Below are positions 53,150 through 61,595 of a stretch of 64,000 nt of DNA, in pieces (position 1 is the first letter of the stretch; every line of letters begins with the position of its first letter). The translations under genes were made by a program, and so were the position numbers. The stretch spans positions 62,001-126,000 of the forward strand of contig NZ_JAFEUV020000002.1 in NCBI RefSeq assembly GCF_017355915.2, written 5' to 3'. Under the pieces are notes generated by a model that was given only the letters and a program-made list of their open reading frames with translations, had not been told where the DNA came from and did not search any database. This stretch comes from Telluribacter roseus. Lineage in GTDB: Bacteria; Bacteroidota; Bacteroidia; Cytophagales; Spirosomataceae.

Positions 53150-54358
53150 ATGGAGACAGCTACTACCCTTTCGGCATCTAAAGGTGTTTCGGTTATGCCA
53201 GCTTTATTAAGAGTAGTGTATCTTAATAAAGATTATGAGCAAAGCATCAAGTTTATCGAGCGCTTTGGTGATCAGCTCCAGATCGAGTATTTCGATAATA
53301 TGGTGGATGCGCTCAAGATGCTTGAAGACCACTACCCCGCCGACGCAGTAATTGCCAGCCTGGATGCAGGCGGTAAACCCCTGCTGGAGGCCATCCATAA
53401 CAGTCCCTGGCTGCGCAAGATCCCTACCATCCTGACCGTAAATAAAATTACGCCAGAGATGTTAAGAGAAGCCAGGAGGATGAAGGTGGACGATGTGTTT
53501 CCGAGCAATTTTGACCGCGGTGACCTGATGATCCGCCTGCACTACTTTGTGAAGCGGCAGCACTATGCCGCCATGAAGGCTTCGGAGAAAGTATCGGTAC
53601 TGCACGTTCAGACTCCCCTCTGGAAGCGGGCGCTGGATATGACGGTAACGGGCGCCGCCCTGCTGGCTCTGTCGCCTTTGCTACTGATTATTGCCGCGCT
53701 GATCAAGCTGGATTCGCGGGGACCGGTGGTATATAAGTCGAAGCGGGTAGGAGCTGGCTATAAGATATTTGAATTATACAAGTTCCGGACCATGCGTACC
53801 GATGCGGATCAGCTCATCAAGAAGATGGCTTCCCTGAACATGTACAACAAAGAGGAGCTTAAAACGGACCAGAAGCAAATATCCCTCTGCGACCAGTGTA
53901 TGGATAGAGGTACCTGCAGCCACCTGTTGTTTCTGGACGGTGAGCAGGTATGCGAAAAACAGTACCACCAGGAGAAGGAAGCGAAGGCGGCTTTCATGAA
54001 GTTTCAGAATGACCCCCGTATTACCCGCATCGGCCGGTTCCTGCGCAATACCAGCCTGGATGAACTGCCCCAGCTGTACAATATCTTCCGTGGTGATATG
54101 TCGTTGGTGGGCAACCGGCCACTGCCCCTCTACGAGGCCGAAAAGCTTACTACCGATGAGCATATCCTCCGATTTGCAGGACCGGCAGGCCTTACCGGTC
54201 TCTGGCAGGTAACCAAGCGCGGTAAGGGCAAGCAGGAGATGTCCGAAGAGGAGCGTATCAAACTAGATATAACCTATGTGCAGAACTTCTCCTTCCGGAT
54301 GGATCTGAGTATAATCCTGAAAACCATTCCGGCTCTACTACAATCCGAAAATGTATGA
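53150..54358 (+). CDS. Initiating sugar transferase with pseudo-receiver and Cys4 insertion
   Basis: 402 residues. N-terminal half (about 18-125) folds like a receiver but lacks the active site: acidic pair replaced by Tyr24-Leu25, phospho-Asp by Ser70, Lys by Ser119. A membrane segment (about 162-187) leads into a polyprenyl-phosphate glycosylphosphotransferase domain with [18 protein letters not shown] and [10 protein letters not shown], which loads the first sugar phosphate on undecaprenyl phosphate. Between these, C247, C250, C256 and C268 form a zinc-like cluster. M16 is an alternative start. Overlaps the next gene by 4 bases. Confidence 0.88.
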   Translation: METATTLSASKGVSVMPALLRVVYLNKDYEQSIKFIERFGDQLQIEYFDNMVDALKMLEDHYPADAVIASLDAGGKPLLEAIHNSPWLRKIPTILTVNKITPEMLREARRMKVDDVFPSNFDRGDLMIRLHYFVKRQHYAAMKASEKVSVLHVQTPLWKRALDMTVTGAALLALSPLLLIIAALIKLDSRGPVVYKSKRVGAGYKIFELYKFRTMRTDADQLIKKMASLNMYNKEELKTDQKQISLCDQCMDRGTCSHLLFLDGEQVCEKQYHQEKEAKAAFMKFQNDPRITRIGRFLRNTSLDELPQLYNIFRGDMSLVGNRPLPLYEAEKLTTDEHILRFAGPAGLTGLWQVTKRGKGKQEMSEEERIKLDITYVQNFSFRMDLSIILKTIPALLQSENV

Positions 54359-55074
54359 GAGGCAGGGGTATTATCGTATGGGCAGTAGCCTTGATTGGGA
54401 GTCTGATGGGAACCGGTGCGTGGGCACAGGCTGGTGCCGATGATGCCGCGGGCCAGTTCATTACGCTTCCACCACTTAAGAAAGTAGTGGATATGGCCAT
54501 CAGGCATGCGCCCTCGGTACGTATGCAGGATGCACATATGAATAAAAGCCTGTACAATGTACAAAGCAAAAAGCGGCAATGGATGGATGGCCTGGGCGTA
54601 GATATGCAACTGGGGCTGGGCAACCAGGCCTTGATCATGCTTCAGCCTACGGGTACTATCGATGCCTATCGTAACTTCAACAACGGGTACCGGGCGGCTT
54701 TCAACGTACGGGTGTCGGCCTATGATCTGCTGGGCCGCAAGAGTGAAATCAAAATGGCGGAATACGAGAGCCAGGAGGCGCTCGAAAAAAAGGAGGCTTC
54801 GGAGCAGGAGGTGGAAATGGTAGTGATTACGAGGTACTATGCTGTACAGGCAGCCCAGGGCCTGCTCAGGATCAAGAGCGAAGCCAAGCAAACTACTCAG
54901 CTCCACCGCCAGATGGCCGAGAAAGAGTTTGCCGAAGGGAGTATTGCCATTGCGGAGCTTTCGCGTGTCATAGAGATATCCTCCAAAGCCGCAGCCGAAT
55001 ATGAAGTAGCCAAGCAGTATTTATATGAAAATATAAAAGTCCTAGAAACGCTGACCGGCCAGAAGCTATACTAA
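54355..55074 (+). CDS. Half-length TolC-like outer-membrane protein
   Basis: 239 residues, about half of a normal TolC. Signal peptide ends AWA followed by Gln; then TolC-like helical and strand segments (LKKVVDMAIRHAPSVRMQDA and a long coiled coil to the end, EIKMAEYESQEALEKKEA). It corresponds to one of the two repeats that make up TolC, so six copies could be needed for a channel, or it may only be a periplasmic adaptor. Frame intact, not a fragment with a nearby remnant. Overlaps the sugar transferase and precedes the Wzc-like gene by 9 bases. Confidence 0.75.
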   Translation: MRGRGIIVWAVALIGSLMGTGAWAQAGADDAAGQFITLPPLKKVVDMAIRHAPSVRMQDAHMNKSLYNVQSKKRQWMDGLGVDMQLGLGNQALIMLQPTGTIDAYRNFNNGYRAAFNVRVSAYDLLGRKSEIKMAEYESQEALEKKEASEQEVEMVVITRYYAVQAAQGLLRIKSEAKQTTQLHRQMAEKEFAEGSIAIAELSRVIEISSKAAAEYEVAKQYLYENIKVLETLTGQKLY

Positions 55075-55083
55075 CAATACGCT

Positions 55084-58000
55084 ATGTCTTTACTCAGGTT
55101 TATACGACTCCTTCTGGATCATAAGTGGCTGTTGGTACTATTCCCGGCGTCGCTGGCCATAGCGGTTTTCTTTTTGACCCGCCATACCAAGCGCGAATAT
55201 GCCGCCAATAGCCTGGTGTATACGGGTCTGGCGTCAGGGTATACGCTGGAGTCAGGTGCCGACCAGCGGATCGACTATTTTGCTGTTAACAATGCCTTTG
55301 ATAATCTGATCAATACCATCAAGGCACGTACCAACCTGGAAGAGGTAGGCATCAGGCTACTGGCCTCCCACCTGATGATGAGAGCGCCGGATAGGGGCGT
55401 AGCCAATGACGAAACCATCAACCACCTTCACCAGGTACTGCCCGAACGGGTCATCAAGGAAGTAGTAGACTATAATTCGCTGAATCAGACCGTAGAGAAT
55501 ATCTACCGCTACTCCCAGATCCCCAAGAATATCATTGCCGAACAGCTGCTTAACAAGAACAATGGGCCTTACAGCGTACGGGGCATCATGTCCAATCTGA
55601 CCGTGGCCCGTGAGGGAACGAGCGACATGGTGAAGATCACCTATACAGCCAATGACCCCGCCGTAGTAAAGCATACGGTAGAGCTGATCACTTCGGTATT
55701 TATGCGCAGGTACCGCGACATGAAAGTAAGCGAAACCAGTAATGTAGTCACGTACTTTGAAGAGCAGCTACGGAAGGCCACTGAGAAGCTGGCCGGATCG
55801 GAAAATAAGCTGAAGGAATTTTCCAGCCAGAATAACATCATCAACTACGATGAGCAAACCCGCAGCATATCGGCGCAGGACCGCGAAATAGAACTGGAAA
55901 TACAGAAGGTGACCTCGGAGCTGCAGGCGTCAAAGGCGGCTCTGAAAGATCTGGAAGGAAAGCTCAGTATCCGGCAGGATATCGCGCTCAAAAACCAGGC
56001 GATGCACTCGCTGCGCGATACGCTGGCCATCCTGAACTCACGATTGGCCATGCTGGAGGTGCAGCCCGAAAGCAGCCAGGCCGATATCCAAAAGCTCAGG
56101 ACTCAGATCGGGCAGTATGAGCATCGCGCTCGCTCGAGTATTACCGATCTGTACGATGCCAATAACTCCAAGAATGGTGTACCCAGTAAGCTGCTGTTCG
56201 CTGACTGGATCGACGCCTTTGTTGGTGTGGATAAGAATGAAGCTCGTCTGCTGGTTCTGAGCGACATCAAGCGCAACCACGGCCGGCACTACAAGCAGAT
56301 GGCCCCGCTGGGATCAGGGCTGAGCCGTCTGGAGCGGGAAATCAATGTGGCCGAGAAAGAATACCTCGAGATACTCCACGGCCTGAACGTAAGTAAGCTC
56401 CGGGAACAAAACCTGCTGCTGTCGACCAACCTGAAAGTTATAGATCCGCCTAAGTTTCCGGCGCAGCCCGAGCCTTCCAAGCGTCTTATACTGGTCATCG
56501 CTGCATTTGTGGTTGGCTTTATGCTGATTATTAGCTATATTATCGGGAAAGAGTACTTTGACTGGTCACTTAAGCGGCCTACCCGCGCCGAAAAGCAGAT
56601 TGGTGTTCCCTTTGTGGGAGGATTGCCTTTGGTAGATACCTCCAAGAGCTATGTCCACTACGGAACCATCGAAGACCGCACCCTCAACCAGTGTGTCGCC
56701 CGGATCAGGCGCATGGCTATGGCTGTTAAGCAGCAGCCGGTGTGGATTCTGGTTTTTAGTGTAAAAGAGGGCACGGGCAAAAGTCATTTTGCGCGGAAGC
56801 TGCAACGAAAACTGACACAGGAGGGGAGCCTTAGCCTCTGGCTGAACCCGGATGGAGAGTCCAATGGGGCGACTGGCGAGTATACCTATCAGTGGCAGCC
56901 TGATCTGGGCGATCTGGAGACGCTGCAGAGCCAAGTGTACGTTGCTAATTGGGAGCAGGTGAAGTTTGTGTTTGTAGAGTTGCCAGCTTTGCTTAATTTT
57001 CCTCTGCTAACGCGATGGGTACAGCAGGCTGGTTTTTCACTACTGGTAGCCGATGCCACCGCCGTTTGGAATACATCGGACCGGTACGCGCTGCAGAACT
57101 ACCTGGATACTTCTGTTGCGCCAGTAGGGCTATTGCTCAACCAGGTCAGGCACGACCAGTTGGAGGAGCTGATCGGCGAGGTACCTCGTGATCGTTCGTC
57201 CTTGCGGCAGTGGCTGAAGCATCTGCTGGTTCCGACGTCAGTCATTCATCAACACCCCGAGAAAAGTAGCAGCACGCAATTATTATATGCAAGTACCTCC
57301 GGTATGTTAACATCACAACCAAACGACTTTGAGGCTCCCAGGCCGAATAATTCAGATCAGGCCACTCCGGACGATGAGGCGTCGGTAGCCAGGAAAAGAC
57401 GTAACCGACGTCGCAAATCATCGCCGCAGAACTGGCTGCTAAGGGGAGCCATGTTTATAGGAATCATCGCAGGGGTTGCCCTGGTATGGTGGATGATCTC
57501 ACCTAACGCCAAGGGACAGAACTTCTGGCTGTACTGGTTCAATAACTCTTCACAAACTACCGAAGAGACTACGAGCAACATGCCCGCGGGCGATGATTCG
57601 TTGTCCGTAAATGGCATAGCACCCATTGATAGCGCTCAGCCATTGGTAGAAGCCGATGCCGGTACAGCTATCCAGGATGACTGGGATGCGGCTCCGGTCC
57701 CGGCTCCGGCACCTGTTGAAAGTAAGCCCCTGGAGGTAAAGCCAGCGGAGCCTGTGGCTAGTGAGGCGGCACCGCCCAAAGCGGCACCGACTAAGGTGGC
57801 ACCAGCTAGGGAGGCACCGGCCAAGGTAGCGCCCGTAGCGGAGAAGCCTGTGGCCGAAAAAGCACCGGCGGCAGAGGGAAAAACAGTATACTATATACAG
57901 GCAGGAAGCTTCAAAGACCGCAACAATGCGGCTTTGCGTCAGCGCGACCTTATGGGCGGCGGATACCGTGCCAAAATTCACGACCCACAGCAGCCGGGAG

Positions 58001-58116
58001 GATATTATACCGTAACGGCTGGTCCTTACCAAAATTTTAAGGTAGCTCAGGACGAGGCTGAATCAATTGGCTTCATTCTTGAGATAAAAACTTCTGTAAT
58101 CAAGAAACAGGAGTAG
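55084..58116 (+). CDS. Wzc-like chain-length protein with C-terminal SPOR domain
   Basis: 1010 residues. First membrane segment about 15-31; periplasmic Wzz-like and coiled-coil part (about 35-455); second segment about 464-486; cytoplasmic ATPase-like domain (about 530-720) with Walker A EGTGKS near 563. Where BY-kinases have a Walker B Asp (IDTPP type) it reads FVFVELPALL, and no C-terminal Tyr cluster exists. A basic stretch RKRRNRRRK precedes a third segment (about 788-806), an Ala/Pro/Lys linker (about 852-930) and a SPOR domain (about 932-1009, YYIQAGSFKDRNNA), which binds denuded peptidoglycan. Kinase activity is doubtful. Confidence 0.87.
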   Translation: MSLLRFIRLLLDHKWLLVLFPASLAIAVFFLTRHTKREYAANSLVYTGLASGYTLESGADQRIDYFAVNNAFDNLINTIKARTNLEEVGIRLLASHLMMRAPDRGVANDETINHLHQVLPERVIKEVVDYNSLNQTVENIYRYSQIPKNIIAEQLLNKNNGPYSVRGIMSNLTVAREGTSDMVKITYTANDPAVVKHTVELITSVFMRRYRDMKVSETSNVVTYFEEQLRKATEKLAGSENKLKEFSSQNNIINYDEQTRSISAQDREIELEIQKVTSELQASKAALKDLEGKLSIRQDIALKNQAMHSLRDTLAILNSRLAMLEVQPESSQADIQKLRTQIGQYEHRARSSITDLYDANNSKNGVPSKLLFADWIDAFVGVDKNEARLLVLSDIKRNHGRHYKQMAPLGSGLSRLEREINVAEKEYLEILHGLNVSKLREQNLLLSTNLKVIDPPKFPAQPEPSKRLILVIAAFVVGFMLIISYIIGKEYFDWSLKRPTRAEKQIGVPFVGGLPLVDTSKSYVHYGTIEDRTLNQCVARIRRMAMAVKQQPVWILVFSVKEGTGKSHFARKLQRKLTQEGSLSLWLNPDGESNGATGEYTYQWQPDLGDLETLQSQVYVANWEQVKFVFVELPALLNFPLLTRWVQQAGFSLLVADATAVWNTSDRYALQNYLDTSVAPVGLLLNQVRHDQLEELIGEVPRDRSSLRQWLKHLLVPTSVIHQHPEKSSSTQLLYASTSGMLTSQPNDFEAPRPNNSDQATPDDEASVARKRRNRRRKSSPQNWLLRGAMFIGIIAGVALVWWMISPNAKGQNFWLYWFNNSSQTTEETTSNMPAGDDSLSVNGIAPIDSAQPLVEADAGTAIQDDWDAAPVPAPAPVESKPLEVKPAEPVASEAAPPKAAPTKVAPAREAPAKVAPVAEKPVAEKAPAAEGKTVYYIQAGSFKDRNNAALRQRDLMGGGYRAKIHDPQQPGGYYTVTAGPYQNFKVAQDEAESIGFILEIKTSVIKKQE

Positions 58117-58121
58117 TACCT

Positions 58122-59363
58122 ATGGCCGCCTATGACATTGTGTGTGTAGCTTTCCCTTCCTGGGAGGGCAACTATGTCAAGAGTACCGTTAAGTTAATGG
58201 AGGAGCTGGCGCAGCGGCACCGGATACTATATATTGATTACCAGTATACCTGGAAAGACGCCCTCATGGGGCTGTTCAAAACCACATCAGTACCCGTTTC
58301 CCGGATGCTTGGGCTCACCAGCCGGCTTCGGGAGGTACAGGTAGGTGATGCCACCGTGCATGTGCTGACACCTCCCCCGGTGTTGCCGGTCAATTTTCTG
58401 AAAAGCACAAAGCTCTATGATGCTATACAGAGGCTCAATGCAGGTATAGTACTACGCTCCATCCGGAAGGCCTACAGTACCTTACATATAGAAGCACCGG
58501 TGGTGATCAATGCTTTCAATCCCTCTCTGGGCGTACCACTCGCGGGGAAGCTGAGCGAGAAGTCGCTGATCTACTACTGCTACGACGAAATAAGTGCCTG
58601 CGCCTGGGCCAAAGACCACGGTGCGCGGTCTGAGGTCCAATATTCGGAGCTGGTAGATGCCATCATAGTTTCGTCGGATGGGTTGTTCAGGAGTAAGCAG
58701 AGGTACGGCAAACCAGCTTTCGTAGTCAACAATGGAGTTGATTTCAACGAATTCCAGAAAGGATATATACCCATTGCTGATAAGCCTGCTGCCAGTGTAA
58801 TCGGCTACGTGGGAAGCATCGATAGCCGGCTGGACTACGATCTGCTGATCAAGCTGGCTCAAAAGCTGCTGGGGCAAAAGCTGATTATGGTGGGGCGCAT
58901 CGTATATGACAAGCCCCACGTAGAGGAAGCGGTCAAGGTACTTAGTGCCATGCCCAATGTTCACTTCACCGGAGCGAAGGCCCCGCATGAGCTTCCGTAC
59001 CTGCTGGCGCAGTTCAACGTAGGATTGATCCCTTTCGTAAAGAATGAGCAGACCGAGGCCATATACCCGATGAAGATCAATGAGTACCTGGCGGCCGGTC
59101 TGCCCGTGGTTAGTACTGATTTTGCTCCACTGGCGGCCTTTCAGGAGGTAGTGGCTGTTACTACTACGCAGGAAGGCTTCATAACCGCCGTGCAGGAAGC
59201 CCTTCAGGATAAATCTGAAAAGGAGGAGCAAAGGCGTGTGGCGCTGGCCCGGCAGCATTCGTGGCAGGAGCGTGCGCATGAGCTGGAGGCCATCATCGAA
59301 AAAGTAATCCATACCCCTGGCAGGCATTCATCACCTGCGCTTGGCTCAGCAGCTCAAGCGTAA
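58122..59363 (+). CDS. Glycosyltransferase, GT4-type
   Basis: 413 residues, GT-B fold. N-terminal acceptor-side domain starts YDIVCVAFPSWEGNYVKS; the C-terminal donor-side domain has VNNGVDF, IGYVGSIDSRLDYDLL and the late PMKINEYLAAGLPVVSTDF, the usual sugar-nucleotide loop. Cytoplasmic, acting on lipid-linked intermediates of the locus. Five bases after the Wzc-like gene; its 3' end overlaps the next gene by 23 bases if that one starts at TTG 59341. Confidence 0.85.
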   Translation: MAAYDIVCVAFPSWEGNYVKSTVKLMEELAQRHRILYIDYQYTWKDALMGLFKTTSVPVSRMLGLTSRLREVQVGDATVHVLTPPPVLPVNFLKSTKLYDAIQRLNAGIVLRSIRKAYSTLHIEAPVVINAFNPSLGVPLAGKLSEKSLIYYCYDEISACAWAKDHGARSEVQYSELVDAIIVSSDGLFRSKQRYGKPAFVVNNGVDFNEFQKGYIPIADKPAASVIGYVGSIDSRLDYDLLIKLAQKLLGQKLIMVGRIVYDKPHVEEAVKVLSAMPNVHFTGAKAPHELPYLLAQFNVGLIPFVKNEQTEAIYPMKINEYLAAGLPVVSTDFAPLAAFQEVVAVTTTQEGFITAVQEALQDKSEKEEQRRVALARQHSWQERAHELEAIIEKVIHTPGRHSSPALGSAAQA

Positions 59364-60693
59364 TATACCCTCGTACTGGCATCAACCCTTAACTCTATCC
59401 GTATTCTTGACATTAAAAGTTCTGCTCCATAACCCCCGCCTGCTTTCCCTGGTCGGAGTGGGTGTCAGTGCGGCCTCCGGTTTTCTGGGGGTGATGGTGC
59501 TGGCCCGAATCCTTACACCAGGCGAACTGGGTACCTGGATCCTGTACCTGGCGGTATGGACCTTCCTGGATATGCTCAGGTCGGGGCTTGTACATACGGC
59601 CCTGGTGCGTTACTACGCCGCCTCCCACGATAGCCGCTACACCGGTGCTGCCTGGGCCATCAGCGGTGCTTTTACCATACTAGTGAGCGTACTATTGGGG
59701 GGAGCAGGACTGATGGGGCTAGAGCTTTCGGATGAATGGCGACTGGTGCTACCACAACTACCCTGGCTGCTGCTGGCTACCTGGCCCTACAGCGTGGCAC
59801 TCTGGCAGCGGCAGGCCGAGAATCGCTTCGATCATATTCTGCGGCTGCGGCTGGGTTTTACCTTGCCGTTCCTGGCATTTGTAGCGCTGGGATTCTGGTA
59901 CAACTGGTCGCTCGAAAGCATTGCCTGGGTACAGACCCTACTATACCTGCTGGTTTCGCTGGGTGCCGTTGCGGCCGGGTGGACGCACTGGCAGGCACTG
60001 AGGACTTTCAAGATGCAGCAGGTACGTGAGCTCTGGAGCTTTGGGCGGTACACCATCGGCACGCTGCTATGTACCAATCTTCTCAAAAGCTCCGATACCT
60101 TCCTGATTGGCTATTACCTTTCTTCGGCCGTGGTGGCTGCCTATAATCTGCCTTACAAGCTGATCGAGATCGTTGAGATCCCGCTCCGCAGCGTCATGGC
60201 TACCTTACTCCCACAGCTTTCGCAACTGCAGTACGGTGATAGGAAGAGCATGGAACAGGCCAAAGCTTTATTCTTCAAAGAACTCAAGCTACTGACGCTG
60301 GTACTGGTGCCGGTGAGTGTCCTGTGCTTTTTCCTGGCCGAACCCCTGGTGGTACTATTGGGAGGTGAAGCCTACCGTGAGTCAGCTATTCTGCTGCAGG
60401 TATTTGCGGTGTACAGCCTCCTTCTGCCGGCCGACCGGCTCATCGGCGTCACGCTCGACAGCCTGGGGCGGCCCCGCTTCAATACCATTAAGGTGGTACT
60501 GATGGCCGTATTCAACATCATTGGAGATATAGTAGTCCTGCACGTCTGGGCTGATCCCGTACCGGTGGCTGTCGTAACGATCGGTACGGTGGTACTTGGG
60601 GTGGTGTTTGGTGGAGTGGTTCTGAGAAGTGTATTTGATAGTGAAGTGTCCGGGGCAGAGGCCGAAAGTAAAGTACTGTCGGCTGCCTCGTAG
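59341..60693 (+). CDS. Wzx-type polysaccharide flippase
   Basis: 450-residue membrane protein of the MOP superfamily (polysaccharide transporter), with about twelve to fourteen hydrophobic segments and GVMVLARILTPGELGTW early on. It would flip undecaprenyl-linked repeat units across the inner membrane for the polymerase at 51264. No ATG exists near the beginning of the hydrophobic region until after the first segment, so a TTG start (59341 or 59407) is likely; 59341 overlaps the preceding gene by 23 bases. Confidence 0.85.
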   Translation: MAQQLKRNIPSYWHQPLTLSVFLTLKVLLHNPRLLSLVGVGVSAASGFLGVMVLARILTPGELGTWILYLAVWTFLDMLRSGLVHTALVRYYAASHDSRYTGAAWAISGAFTILVSVLLGGAGLMGLELSDEWRLVLPQLPWLLLATWPYSVALWQRQAENRFDHILRLRLGFTLPFLAFVALGFWYNWSLESIAWVQTLLYLLVSLGAVAAGWTHWQALRTFKMQQVRELWSFGRYTIGTLLCTNLLKSSDTFLIGYYLSSAVVAAYNLPYKLIEIVEIPLRSVMATLLPQLSQLQYGDRKSMEQAKALFFKELKLLTLVLVPVSVLCFFLAEPLVVLLGGEAYRESAILLQVFAVYSLLLPADRLIGVTLDSLGRPRFNTIKVVLMAVFNIIGDIVVLHVWADPVPVAVVTIGTVVLGVVFGGVVLRSVFDSEVSGAEAESKVLSAAS

Positions 60694-60715
60694 TTAAATT
60701 GCCCATTACGTATAT

Positions 60716-61591
60716 ATGCACCCTCTGGTATCTGTTATTACCGTCAACTATAATCAGCCGCAGGTCACGGCGGAGCTGCTCCGTAGCCTGTGCCACATTA
60801 CCTACCCCAACGTGGAGGTATGGGTAGTGGACAACGCCAGCCCCCGGCAGGGGGTGGATGAGCTGATCCCTATCTTCCCAGAAGTACACTTTCTGAAGAG
60901 TAGTACCAACCTGGGCTTTGCCGGCGGCAATAACCTGGCCGTGCGCCAGGCCCGGGGTAAGTACCTGCTTTTTCTGAACAACGACACCGAGGTACCTCCG
61001 GGCTTTCTGGAGCCACTGGTTGAGCGGATGGAGGCCGATCCGCAGATTGGTATGGTCAGTCCCAAGATTAAGTACTACTACGAAGATAACCTGATCCAGT
61101 ATGCCGGCAGTACGGAGATCAATCCGCTGACCGGGCGGGGGCATTTTATCGGGCACAGGCAGCCGGATGACGGGAGCTTTTCCAGGAGCGGTCAGACGGC
61201 CTACGTACACGGAGCGGCCATGCTTGTGTCAAGGGCGGTCCTGGAGAAGACGGGTCTCATGGATGATACCTACTTCCTGTACTACGAGGAGCTGGACTGG
61301 TGTGCCCGGGCCCGTCGCGATGGTTTTGGCGTATGGTACGTAGCCGAGTCGGAGATCTTACATAAGGAGTCAGTTTCGACCGGAAAGCAAAGCACTCTGA
61401 AAGTATACTACCAGACCCGTAACCGTATATTGTTTATACGCCGCAATTACCGAAGCTGGCAGCGTATGGCCGGTTTGATGTTCTTTTCCTGTATTTCAAT
61501 TCCTAAAAATAGTCTTACCTACCTCCTCAAAAAACGCTGGGACTACCTGTCTGCCTTCTGGCGGGGCGTAACCTGGCACCTTACCCACTGA
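60716..61591 (+). CDS. Glycosyltransferase family 2, rhamnosyltransferase-like
   Basis: 291-residue GT-A enzyme: VSVITVNYNQPQVTAELL, VVDNASPRQG, FAGGNNLAVRQARG and LFLNNDTEVPPGFL are the pattern of the WcaA/rhamnosyltransferase branch. Later YYEELDWCARARRDG contains the likely catalytic acidic residue. Cytoplasmic. Follows the flippase gene by 22 bases and is 4 bases before the next gene. Confidence 0.88.
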   Translation: MHPLVSVITVNYNQPQVTAELLRSLCHITYPNVEVWVVDNASPRQGVDELIPIFPEVHFLKSSTNLGFAGGNNLAVRQARGKYLLFLNNDTEVPPGFLEPLVERMEADPQIGMVSPKIKYYYEDNLIQYAGSTEINPLTGRGHFIGHRQPDDGSFSRSGQTAYVHGAAMLVSRAVLEKTGLMDDTYFLYYEELDWCARARRDGFGVWYVAESEILHKESVSTGKQSTLKVYYQTRNRILFIRRNYRSWQRMAGLMFFSCISIPKNSLTYLLKKRWDYLSAFWRGVTWHLTH

Positions 61592-61595
61592 TCTT

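Noticed and set aside
54355-55074. TolC-like gene as a truncated pseudogene
   Set aside because: The frame is intact, has a signal peptide and normal stop, overlaps its upstream neighbour for coupling, and no remnant of a second half follows.
57640-57880. Ala/Pro/Lys-rich near-repeats in DNA, first suspected as a tandem repeat locus
   Set aside because: They encode the linker between the third membrane segment and the SPOR domain and are too degenerate for a DNA repeat array.
58482-59327. 281-codon frame antisense to the GT4 gene
   Set aside because: Fully inside a recognisable glycosyltransferase gene; no motifs, no promoter.
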